DNA from: Armatimonadota bacterium
GTDB taxonomy: Bacteria; Armatimonadota; Fimbriimonadia; Fimbriimonadales; GBS-DC
Reading direction: 5' to 3'
NCBI GenBank assembly: GCA_013359125.1
Contig: JABWCR010000010.1
Location: forward strand, 1-64,000
Length of the DNA: 64,000 bases
The notes under the pieces are model-generated. The model was not told the DNA's origin. It saw only the letters and a list, made by a program, of their open reading frames with translations, and ran no database searches. This document shows, piece after piece, positions 34,653 to 42,024 of the stretch. The position numbers were made by a program, and so were the translations under genes. The stretch's first letter is position 1. Every line of letters begins with the position of its first letter.

Positions 34653-35471
34653 CTACTTGATCAACACCAGCGCAAGCCGTTCGTCCTCGAAGGACGCGAA
34701 CGGTTTGACCAGCGCTTTTCTAACGGAAAGCCGCGTATCGTCCCAGACTTTTTCTATAACGCCGATGGGGATGCCCGCAGGATATTTTTGCCCAATGCCC
34801 GAGGTCGAAACCCGATCGCCGACTTGCACGGGCGCTCCGGGCGGAAGGTAGTTGAGCAACAGAGTGAACTCATCTTGACCTTCGCAGATTCCTGCCGAGT
34901 GCCGATCGACGTTTTCAACCTGGGCGCTGACGGCTGTGCGCGCGGAGCACAGCAGCCTTACCCGAGACGAGTTGGCATCGGCCGCCTCCACAACGCCGAG
35001 CAACCCATTGCCCGAAACGACGGGCGCGCCCACCTGCACGCCTTGATTGTGCCCCTTATCGATCACGATGGTGCGCACGCCTGCCTGGGAGTAGCTGGCG
35101 ATGGTGCGAACGGCGGCCCACCGGCCCTTCAGTTCGTCGCGAGCGTTCAGTAGCTTCTTTAGCGCGTCGTTCTCTTCCTTCAACGCCTGGGCCTCGGCCA
35201 ACTGCGCCTTCAAACGTTGGTTTTCTTCGACGACCGATTCGTGCTCGCCGATGATGCCCCGAGCCTGGAAGATCGAAGCAAAGAAGTTCCCCGTACTGTC
35301 AATGGTCGACGATAAGCCTGATTGAACGGGCAGCATCACCGCGCGAACGAGGCCCGTAACCGGATCGGATTTGGACTGGCGAGCGTGGTGATTGTGCAAT
35401 GCGCCCAGCGTCATGCCCAGCACGGCCAAGCCGATTAACGTTATCCAGGGTCGAGGTCTTCGATCGTTCAT
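34653..35471 (-). CDS. mreC: Rod-shape-determining protein MreC
   Basis: 272 residues: a short cytoplasmic start, one membrane helix (about 8-25), a coiled coil (about 75-115, rich in [20 protein letters not shown]) and the paired beta-barrel domain containing [39 protein letters not shown] and [23 protein letters not shown], the signature of MreC. The ATG at 35471 overlaps the mreB stop as ATGA. MreC sits in the inner membrane with its barrel in the periplasm and links MreB to the synthases. Confidence 0.95.
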   Translation of the reverse strand: MNDRRPRPWITLIGLAVLGMTLGALHNHHARQSKSDPVTGLVRAVMLPVQSGLSSTIDSTGNFFASIFQARGIIGEHESVVEENQRLKAQLAEAQALKEENDALKKLLNARDELKGRWAAVRTIASYSQAGVRTIVIDKGHNQGVQVGAPVVSGNGLLGVVEAADANSSRVRLLCSARTAVSAQVENVDRHSAGICEGQDEFTLLLNYLPPGAPVQVGDRVSTSGIGQKYPAGIPIGVIEKVWDDTRLSVRKALVKPFASFEDERLALVLIK

Positions 35472-36514
35472 CGCTTCCTCTGAGAGTTTAGCAGCACCTT
35501 GCGCAGCATCGGGTTGATGTCCAGCTCTTCCAACACTTTGCCCGTGCCGATTACCACGCACGATGTGGGATCGTTCGCGATAACGACGGGCATTCCCGTC
35601 TCACGACTGATCAACTTATCTAAGCCTCTCAAAAGCGCGCCGCCGCCGCATAGCATAATGCCACGGTTCATGATGTCGGCGGCTAACTCGGGCGGGGTGC
35701 TCTCCAAAGTCTGCTTGACCGCCTCGACAATCGCGTTGACCGGCTCCGAGATGGCCTGTCGAATCTCTTCGGAGTTGATGGTGGAGCTTCGCGGCAATCC
35801 GGTGATCAGGTCTCGGCCTCGCACTTCCATCTCCAATTCTTGCTCCAACGGAAAGGCTGAGCCGATCTCGATCTTGACTTGTTCGGAAGTGCGCTCGCCG
35901 ACAAAAAGGTTGTAAGCGCGTCGGATATACGCGGCGATCGCTTCGTCGATCTCGTCGCCGGCCACGCGGATGCTGCGGCTGGCAACGATGCCGGCCAGCG
36001 AGATTACGGCGACCTCTGTGGTTCCGCCCCCGATATCGACCACCATCGAGCCGGTCGGCTCATCGACAGGCAATCCCGCGCCGATCGCAGCGGCCATCGG
36101 CTCTTCGATCACATACGCCTCTCTCGCGCCCGCTTTGAGCGTGGCTTGGAACACGGCGTTACGCTCGACCTCGGTAACGCCGCTGGGGATGCCGACCACG
36201 ACCCGCGCGATCCACGGATGGCGCGACACCTTGCTGATGTAATACTGGAGCATCTTTTCGGTCTGGTCGAAGTCGGCGATCACGCCGTCCTTAAGCGGCC
36301 TAATAGCGACGATGCTGGCCGGGGTGCGGCCTAACATGCGCTTGGCCTGTTCCCCCACGGCCAGCACTTTTTGGGTTTCCGAATCGATGGCGACGACCGA
36401 GGGTTCGCGGAGCAGGATGCCTTTGCCTTTGGCGTGCACTAGCGTGGTCGCGGTGCCCAGGTCGATTCCCAGGTCTCGCGTAAAGCGTCCTAATAGTCGC
36501 GATAAGATGCGCAA
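35468..36514 (-). CDS. mreB: Rod-shape-determining protein MreB
   Basis: 348 residues, full length. Actin-fold motifs: [31 protein letters not shown] (phosphate 1), [16 protein letters not shown] (phosphate 2), and [15 protein letters not shown] (adenosine). [16 protein letters not shown] is typical of MreB rather than DnaK. A membrane-binding amphipathic start ([14 protein letters not shown]) is present. GGAGG precedes the ATG. It heads the unit mreB-mreC-mreD-gdhA-cyanophycinase. Confidence 0.97.
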   Translation of the reverse strand: MRILSRLLGRFTRDLGIDLGTATTLVHAKGKGILLREPSVVAIDSETQKVLAVGEQAKRMLGRTPASIVAIRPLKDGVIADFDQTEKMLQYYISKVSRHPWIARVVVGIPSGVTEVERNAVFQATLKAGAREAYVIEEPMAAAIGAGLPVDEPTGSMVVDIGGGTTEVAVISLAGIVASRSIRVAGDEIDEAIAAYIRRAYNLFVGERTSEQVKIEIGSAFPLEQELEMEVRGRDLITGLPRSSTINSEEIRQAISEPVNAIVEAVKQTLESTPPELAADIMNRGIMLCGGGALLRGLDKLISRETGMPVVIANDPTSCVVIGTGKVLEELDINPMLRKVLLNSQRKR

Positions 36515-36614
36515 GCCTGCCTCCGCGGCTTTTCAGTTTCTGATGTTAAGGATACCCGATTGCAGGTCCGTCGGCGGCTTTGTCTGCGAACCGTTGTCTT
36601 GTACGCGCCTCCTC

Positions 36615-38039
36615 CTACTCACACCCTAGGCCGAAGTTGTGGAGGACTTCTTCCAAGTCTAAATCGTCCACAATGCCGTCGCCGTTCAGATCGGCGGATG
36701 GGTCGCTCGTGCCGAACGCCTCCAGCGCCATCGCCAAATCCTTGTCGTCGACGCACCCGTCCCCGCTGACGTCCCCCTCCGACCGAACGGCGAGAATCTT
36801 GTACTTGACCAGGGGCGGAAGAGCAATCCCGCCCATCATCATATACAAGTTTCCTCGGTCGTACCTCACCCAGGATGCATGCATGAGCGGCATGTCAAGA
36901 TAAGTGAACCAAACCGGCCGAAAGTTGCGATCTAGTTTCAGGACCATCTGGACGCGGTTAGTGTTGTTCAAATCGTATCCAGACCCTTGGATGTAGTACG
37001 CCCCTCTCTCGTCGGATGCGAAGTAGTAATAGAGTTCTGTGTGTCGCACCCTTGGCTTAGGCAGGAGCAATGCGCCGATAACATCGCCGGTCTCTTTGTC
37101 AAAATGTAATAGATATTGGTCGCCACCTCCGTCGAACCAAGAAGCAAGCAAACGATCATAGGGGTCGGTCCAAATCTTGAATCCCGAGGCATAGAGTTGA
37201 CCGTTTGGCGGAAGCATCTGATGCCACTGCGGCGCGCCGATGTCGTCAAGTCCTAGAAGGCTGTTCCTCCATGTCTGGCCCGATCGAGCAAAAGTGCCAA
37301 CTGACGACGGACCCGTCTCTGGAATGGCGATTTTGCCTTGGTCCGTGAAGCTTTCGTCAAAGTCGCCCAGTGCAAAGTCGTACTCCAAAGCGCCAGTATT
37401 CGAATAGCGCAGCACGATGACGCTCGTTGCAACGCCGCCCAGAACGCAATTGCGAACGATACAACGGCCGTTGGCACGACCAGACCGTACGATATAGGGC
37501 TGTCCAAATGGCGATGTGTGCTCTGCCGACCAGATGGCGGTCAAATCGTGTCGATAAGAGCGCGTTACAATTGCGCTCCGAGTTCCAGTGAACAAGAACA
37601 ATGGCCCTTCCGCCATCTGTTGAATGCCGATGTCTTCTATCGCGGGCCCGGTCGCCGACGCCAGCAATTGACCCATCGAGTCAAGAAGCATGATCAACGC
37701 AACTGTTGACGAACCCTGCATATATATGCCGGCGCACAGAACCGCTCCTGTTGGAGAAATGGCCGTATGCAAGACCGCTTCGCTTGTTCCAAAGTTGAAC
37801 GCCCGATACCACTGCTGATTGCCCTGGTGATCAAACCGCACGACGAGCATCCAATTTGTCCCGCTCACAGAGCCGCCCATTGTAACGTTTCCCTCCTCGT
37901 CCACTACGCCGGTCGTCAAACTCGGACGAGGATATTGATCGGTGTTGGGAAACGTCCGCCACAGCTCCACCAGTTGCCCTGGACTCGTCTGGAGCAATGC
38001 AAGACACGCGACTGCCGCCAGCCATCTTGATCGTTTCAT
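36615..38039 (-). CDS. Secreted beta-propeller-like protein with C-terminal dockerin-like repeats
   Basis: 474 residues. The ATG at 38039 (MKRSRWLAAVACLALLQTSPG) has GGTGA 5 nt upstream; a GTG three codons earlier is possible. After the signal peptide come repeated strands with NWMLVVRFDHQGNQQWYRAF and YYIQGSGYDLNNTNRVQMVLKLD, like the SBBP or delta-60-type repeat of extracellular propellers. The C-terminal ~55 residues hold two Ca-binding repeats, DVSGDGCVDDKDLAMALEAFG and DLNGDGIVDDLDLEEVLHNFG, ending LGCE. It follows the galactose-oxidase-like gene with a strong hairpin in between. Confidence 0.75.
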   Translation of the reverse strand: MKRSRWLAAVACLALLQTSPGQLVELWRTFPNTDQYPRPSLTTGVVDEEGNVTMGGSVSGTNWMLVVRFDHQGNQQWYRAFNFGTSEAVLHTAISPTGAVLCAGIYMQGSSTVALIMLLDSMGQLLASATGPAIEDIGIQQMAEGPLFLFTGTRSAIVTRSYRHDLTAIWSAEHTSPFGQPYIVRSGRANGRCIVRNCVLGGVATSVIVLRYSNTGALEYDFALGDFDESFTDQGKIAIPETGPSSVGTFARSGQTWRNSLLGLDDIGAPQWHQMLPPNGQLYASGFKIWTDPYDRLLASWFDGGGDQYLLHFDKETGDVIGALLLPKPRVRHTELYYYFASDERGAYYIQGSGYDLNNTNRVQMVLKLDRNFRPVWFTYLDMPLMHASWVRYDRGNLYMMMGGIALPPLVKYKILAVRSEGDVSGDGCVDDKDLAMALEAFGTSDPSADLNGDGIVDDLDLEEVLHNFGLGCE

Positions 38040-38062
38040 ATCGTTCACCGTTTTTCTAAAGC

Positions 38063-38090
38063 GCCGGATGACGCCGTGGCGTCATCCGGC
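38063..38090 (-). terminator. Perfect hairpin between two dockerin genes
   Basis: A 12-13 bp perfect stem, GCCGGATGACGC paired across CGTG or shorter loop with its complement, lies 13 bp after the stop of the oxidase gene and 24 bp before the next start on the minus strand. It lacks a U-tract in that direction. On the + strand it is followed by a weaker T-rich stretch. It may protect the upstream 3' end or attenuate read-through. Confidence 0.6.
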
Positions 38091-38102
38091 ATTAGTTCCT
38101 TT

Positions 38103-40931
38103 TCAGTCGCCTCGGCGGCCCATCGATCTCAAAAGTATCTCCATGTCGAGCGGGTCCACAAGGCCGTCCTTGTTCAGATCGCTCCGAAGGAAGCGCCCTT
38201 GCTCCCGATCCGACCGCAACCCGGTTTCCTGTACCATCAGCGCCAGATCGGCCGAATCGACGACGTTGTCGCCGTTCACATCGCCGGTAAGCAGCGCAAC
38301 CGGAATCCGCTGGCCCTGGGCAACGCGAGCGACCAAACGCCGAGCCAAAAAGCCCTCCTGAGTCGGCAATATGAGCGCGTAGTCGCCCTCCGGCAGGCTG
38401 CCCGGCAAGGGGCAGCGCACAAGACCGTCCGCGTCCATCCCGTTGACGGCCAGGCGATAGACGCCCATCGAGCGACCCGTCTGCAGACTCTCGATCCGCA
38501 CCTCGATCGGCGGCATGTGCAGAGGACGAACGACAGCGACGGTTTCTTCGCCGCAATCGGCCGCTTCCTCTTCGCCCGCGCCTTCCATCAAGAACTCCAT
38601 CTCCGGATCGGCGATGCAATCCCCGCCGATAAACGGAGGCAAAAGGCGAATCCAACTGGCGATAGACGGCACGCCCTCGCTGTCGATCAAGAACAGCATA
38701 TACCACCCAGGCGGCGCGATCTGGTTGGACCAGGGCATTGTTACGGAGAGCGAGCCGGTCTGCGGCTGCGATCCCTGCTCGGGCGTGAAATGGCACCGCA
38801 CCAGCCTCTGGTCAAAGTCGACCGAGTGAGTAACCGAGCCCGGCCGCACCAGATGCACGGCTTTCACCTGGCGACCAGTCGGCAGGGCGTAAAGAACCTG
38901 AACGACTTGAGAATGGGCCGCTTGCTCCTCCATGATCGAGAGGATGCCAAGAACCCGAGGTCTATCGGTCGCGTCGACGATCGGATCGCCGTTCGGCTTG
39001 AACAGGTAGGGCGGCGAATAGATCGTCGGATAGAGATTCCGAACGCGCCGATGATGCGGTCGCGGGTCGGCGTTCCCATATCCCCACACGTCCGGATTGT
39101 TCCAATAGGCGTCGTCCTGTTCATGGGAATCCATATCGGTTCCCGAAGCCAGCACCCGCCCGTCCGGCATGAGCGACATTGTGGAATGGTACATCCGAGC
39201 CCCGTCGGGCGTCAGCAGCCCGCGGTTGAATTTAGGGATGTGCGTCTCGCTGTGGAGCGGATAGTCGCGATCGATGTCGACCGAACTCATCGTTGCGACC
39301 GGATCCCAGGCCGCGTTCTGCCACGATCCGTTCGTAGCGCGGGCAATGTCGCATTCGTAGCGGACATGCTGCCCCATGTGCCAGACGCAGTTCTGGTCGT
39401 TGGCGTGCTTCATGCCTCCGCCCACGAACAGATCGCCGTTGGGCAGGATGACCGCCGAAGGATACTTGGCGCCCGGCCGGCTGGGCGGATAGAGTCCCAT
39501 GGCAGCATGGCTGGCCATCGTATCGTGCTCGCTCGGCTCGGCTCGATATTGGTAGGTGTAAACCCTCGCGAAATCGGAGCCGGAATGAGGGACGCAGCCT
39601 TCGTTGCCGCCGATCCGGGCTACTTCGTAAAGAACCTGCCCGGCGGCATTGATCGGATTGGAATTGCCGTCCATGCGAGGCAAGAGCACGGTGGCGCCGC
39701 CGCTTCGGGTGAACGTCGGATAAGGCCCGCCGTCGTGCGCGGCGCCGTTCTTGCGCTTCCACGACCAGGCGCCCGCTCCCGTAGCCGGGGGCGCGCATCC
39801 CGGCATCTTGTTCTGCGAGTCGAGCACGAAGATAGGATAGAGCGGGCCGTTGTAGGTCGTTCGCGACGTTACCTGCGTTCCTTGCATAAAGCTGACCAGA
39901 TGCAGCCGCGGGTACTCGTTGCCGAGGAAGCGCCTTTGGTCCCCGCTTTGAAATCCGCCAGACGCATCGCACGGCTGAGCGGCCAGCGGATAGTTGGCAA
40001 GCGTGTTGTTGTGAGGGTGGTAAAGCTCGAAGCTGGTCGTGAATCGCGGATTGCCAACCTGTCCGAAGCAAGCGGTCGAGCCGCCCGTATTGTCGATGCC
40101 GCCCACGATCAGCGCGCTGCCGTCTTGCAACAGCATCGGAGAGGCGTACCAGCGCTTCTCGCTCATCAAGGGCAGCTGTTGGGCCGGGAGCGTCGCCGCG
40201 GAGCCCATCCAGCCGGCCTGGACCCCGCTCGCATCGTTTCGCCACTGTTCCGCGTCGTAGATGAACAGCGAGAAGAGTCCATGCGTCGGCTGATGTCCCA
40301 TCAAGGGATGGTAGCTGCCACCAACCACGAACAGCCGACCATCGTCTAACAGTGTGTGGCCGGAACAAAAGAGATTAGAAGATCGTATGTAAGCGAAAGG
40401 CTCCGAGTGATTCGTGATATCCCAGTCCGTGGAATATCCAATCATCCCGTATCCGCGTCGACCGGCGCCGTTCTGATCGTACAGTTGGCTCCAAGGATGC
40501 CGCCAGAAGAGATGAGCGTTCCAACTGTGGGTAAAGACGTTGGGATTCTCGATGCTGTATTGCTCGCCTCTGCCGATCAGCATAAAGACGCCTCGAGGCT
40601 CTCGTCCTGACTGCCCAGGCAAAAACAATCGGCTTGGCAACAAAACAGAATGGACGCCGAACGTGTCGCGAACCTCTCTGCCTCTAGACCGAACGCTTGC
40701 AAGGTTGACGCTCTCGGCCGATTCGATGTCGGCCGGAGTCTGATCGCTGTACGGGGCTATAAGGTCCAGACCGATCCCAAACGGATGCTCGCGCCATCGA
40801 ATGGGGCGTGGGTTTTCCCAAGTCTGGCCTCCCATGATAAAGTCCCACTTTCCAAGCGTTGCAGGACCTTGAGCGGGGGCGGACGGCGGCTGGGCGACAA
40901 ATGCGAAGATCAAAGCAAGGGTCGAGAGCAT
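38103..40931 (-). CDS. Secreted galactose oxidase/glyoxal oxidase-like copper-radical oxidase with dockerin-like tail
   Basis: 942 residues: a signal peptide (about 1-21), a Kelch-type propeller (about 90-660), a DUF1929/early-set Ig-like domain (about 660-765), a linker domain, and a C-terminal dockerin pair (about 882-938: DVNGDNVVDSADL and DLNKDGLVDPLDM). By comparison with galactose oxidase, all copper and radical ligands seem intact: Cys189 in NLFCSG and Tyr262 in KRWYASP for the thioether cofactor, Tyr581-His582 in RMYHSTMSLMPDGRV, and His702 in VTHSVDFDQR. The family oxidises primary alcohols or aldehydes with O2, giving H2O2. The substrate is unknown; a surface polysaccharide is plausible. 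The protein is longer than fungal members because of the tail. Confidence 0.85.
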   Translation of the reverse strand: MLSTLALIFAFVAQPPSAPAQGPATLGKWDFIMGGQTWENPRPIRWREHPFGIGLDLIAPYSDQTPADIESAESVNLASVRSRGREVRDTFGVHSVLLPSRLFLPGQSGREPRGVFMLIGRGEQYSIENPNVFTHSWNAHLFWRHPWSQLYDQNGAGRRGYGMIGYSTDWDITNHSEPFAYIRSSNLFCSGHTLLDDGRLFVVGGSYHPLMGHQPTHGLFSLFIYDAEQWRNDASGVQAGWMGSAATLPAQQLPLMSEKRWYASPMLLQDGSALIVGGIDNTGGSTACFGQVGNPRFTTSFELYHPHNNTLANYPLAAQPCDASGGFQSGDQRRFLGNEYPRLHLVSFMQGTQVTSRTTYNGPLYPIFVLDSQNKMPGCAPPATGAGAWSWKRKNGAAHDGGPYPTFTRSGGATVLLPRMDGNSNPINAAGQVLYEVARIGGNEGCVPHSGSDFARVYTYQYRAEPSEHDTMASHAAMGLYPPSRPGAKYPSAVILPNGDLFVGGGMKHANDQNCVWHMGQHVRYECDIARATNGSWQNAAWDPVATMSSVDIDRDYPLHSETHIPKFNRGLLTPDGARMYHSTMSLMPDGRVLASGTDMDSHEQDDAYWNNPDVWGYGNADPRPHHRRVRNLYPTIYSPPYLFKPNGDPIVDATDRPRVLGILSIMEEQAAHSQVVQVLYALPTGRQVKAVHLVRPGSVTHSVDFDQRLVRCHFTPEQGSQPQTGSLSVTMPWSNQIAPPGWYMLFLIDSEGVPSIASWIRLLPPFIGGDCIADPEMEFLMEGAGEEEAADCGEETVAVVRPLHMPPIEVRIESLQTGRSMGVYRLAVNGMDADGLVRCPLPGSLPEGDYALILPTQEGFLARRLVARVAQGQRIPVALLTGDVNGDNVVDSADLALMVQETGLRSDREQGRFLRSDLNKDGLVDPLDMEILLRSMGRRGD

Positions 40932-41089
40932 CTTGATGAAGGTCGATAGGGTCGATGCGAATCCGGCCTTTTTGTTTAAGGCGCTACCTGGTCGATCCCC
41001 GGCGCTCAGCCCAAAGCCGGGGGGGGATATATTGCAAACAGCGACTGCTCAGAAACGCGCTCTTCATCATCTGCATCCTCCTGTCCGCT

Positions 41090-41231
41090 GGAACGCCAGG
41101 CTTCCGCCTGGCAAAAGTCCTTGCCGCCCGGAAGGGCGGCGTTCCAACCGGAACGCCAGGCTCCCGCCTGGCAAAAGTCCTTGCCGCCCGGAAGGGCGGC
41201 GTTCCAACCGGAACGCCAGGCTTCTGCCTGG
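41090..41231 (+). repeat. 60-bp GGAACGCCAGGC-family tandem repeat, 2.4 copies
   Basis: Copies at 41090-41149 and 41150-41209 differ by one base (CTTCC versus CTCCC) and a partial third copy follows to 41231. Each unit has two hairpins (GCCAGGC.../GCCTGGC and CCGCCC/GGGCGG) ending CGTTCC. The same unit occurs once at 9590-9646. Confidence 0.9.
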
Positions 41232-41349
41232 CCTCTCTGCATCCTTCGCGCCCTTTGCGAGAAACCTTGCCGTCGGAGCCTATCGCCCATCCCACCGCGC
41301 AACTTCGATCAATACGACAAATCTATTATACGCCGTTTCGCCCAAAGCA

Positions 41350-41389
41350 GATCTCTCAAGATCTTCACACCCATAGGTGTGGAGAGATC
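41350..41389. repeat. Compound inverted repeat
   Basis: GATCTCTC (41350-41357) pairs with GAGAGATC (41382-41389), and CACACC (41366-41371) with GGTGTG (41376-41381). The unpaired side between them, AAGATCTT (41358-41365), is itself a palindrome. The structure ends one base before the solo arm at 41391 and lies downstream of pdxH, so it could be its 3' end or part of a mobile element remnant. Confidence 0.5.
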
Positions 41390-41390
41390 G

Positions 41391-41435
41391 GATTCGTACT
41401 CAAAATTGTGCTACATTTTGAAAAAATCCCGTTCG
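41391..41435 (+). repeat. Solo copy of the 45-bp arm of the 9696-9970 element
   Basis: 44 of 45 bases are identical to 9696-9740 (the mismatch is T versus C at the fifth position). No inverted partner is seen within the island. It lies 22 bp downstream of the pdxH stop on the minus strand. Confidence 0.9.
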
Positions 41436-41457
41436 CAGGGGCACAAGCGCTGTTGAT

Positions 41458-42024
41458 TTACGGCATCAATACCGAAGTTCTCCATTCGCCGTCTTGGAGC
41501 ACGAAGAGCGTCCGGTCGTGCAGGCGGTCGGGATATCCTTGCCAAAACTCAAAGGCGTCTGGGATCAGTCGATAACCGCCCCAATGCGGAGGGCGCGGCA
41601 CATGCCGCCCTTCAAACTCCTTTTCAACCTTCTGAAGCCGCTCGATCAGCGCCACCCTGCTTTCGATCTCCTGGCTCTGATCGGAGGCCCATGCAGAAAG
41701 TTGTTTGGCCCGCTCGCGGCCGGCAAAGTAGGCGTCCGATTCTTCCGGCGTTGTCCGTTCGACGCGCCCTTCGATTCGCACCTGTCGATGAAGCGGATGC
41801 CAGTAGAACAAAATCGCCGCTCTCGGGTTCATCGCCAACTCGCTTCCTTTGCGGCTCTGGTAGTTGGTATAGAAGACGAATCCTCGCTCGTCAAATGAGC
41901 GAAGCAAGGTCATGCGAACGGACGGCTGGCCTTCATGCTCGGTCGCCAGAGCCATCGCATGGGGCTCGGACTCGCTCTGAGCATCGGCAAACCATGCCTT
42001 AAACAGGGCGAACGGATCGCTCAA
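41458..42024 (-). CDS. pdxH: Pyridoxamine/pyridoxine 5'-phosphate oxidase
   Basis: 188 residues from the TTG at 42024, which overlaps the upstream stop as TTGA (42021-42024) and gives the plausible start MSDPFALFKAWFADA; a longer form from 42063 adds 13 residues. FMN and PLP motifs are in order: SVRMTLLRSFDERGFVFYTNYQSRKGSELA, AILFYWHPLHRQVRIEGRVER, and the C-terminal FWQGYPDRLHDR. The enzyme uses FMN and O2 to make PLP and releases H2O2. The final segment WRTSVLMP is close to the usual W...RLxP. Its place behind two cyclase genes is unusual and may be just co-transcription. Confidence 0.93.
   Translation of the reverse strand: MSDPFALFKAWFADAQSESEPHAMALATEHEGQPSVRMTLLRSFDERGFVFYTNYQSRKGSELAMNPRAAILFYWHPLHRQVRIEGRVERTTPEESDAYFAGRERAKQLSAWASDQSQEIESRVALIERLQKVEKEFEGRHVPRPPHWGGYRLIPDAFEFWQGYPDRLHDRTLFVLQDGEWRTSVLMP

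Larger units (their letters stand above)
40932..41457. repeat. Second non-coding repeat island
   Basis: About 525 bp without a credible gene, between the oxidase gene start and the pdxH stop. Contents: the oxidase upstream region (40932-41080, no clear promoter), a 60-bp tandem repeat (41090-41231), a low-information stretch (41232-41349), a long interrupted inverted repeat (41350-41389) and the solo arm of the 9696-9970 element (41391-41435). Confidence 0.8.

Noticed and set aside
38076-40349. Long + strand open frame opposite the copper-oxidase gene
   Set aside because: It is an antisense shadow: its product shows no domain and is rich in Arg/His, while the minus strand has a full active-site pattern.
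41090-41231. Possible CRISPR array
   Set aside because: The repeated units are contiguous 60-bp tandem copies with no variable spacers, and no cas genes are present.
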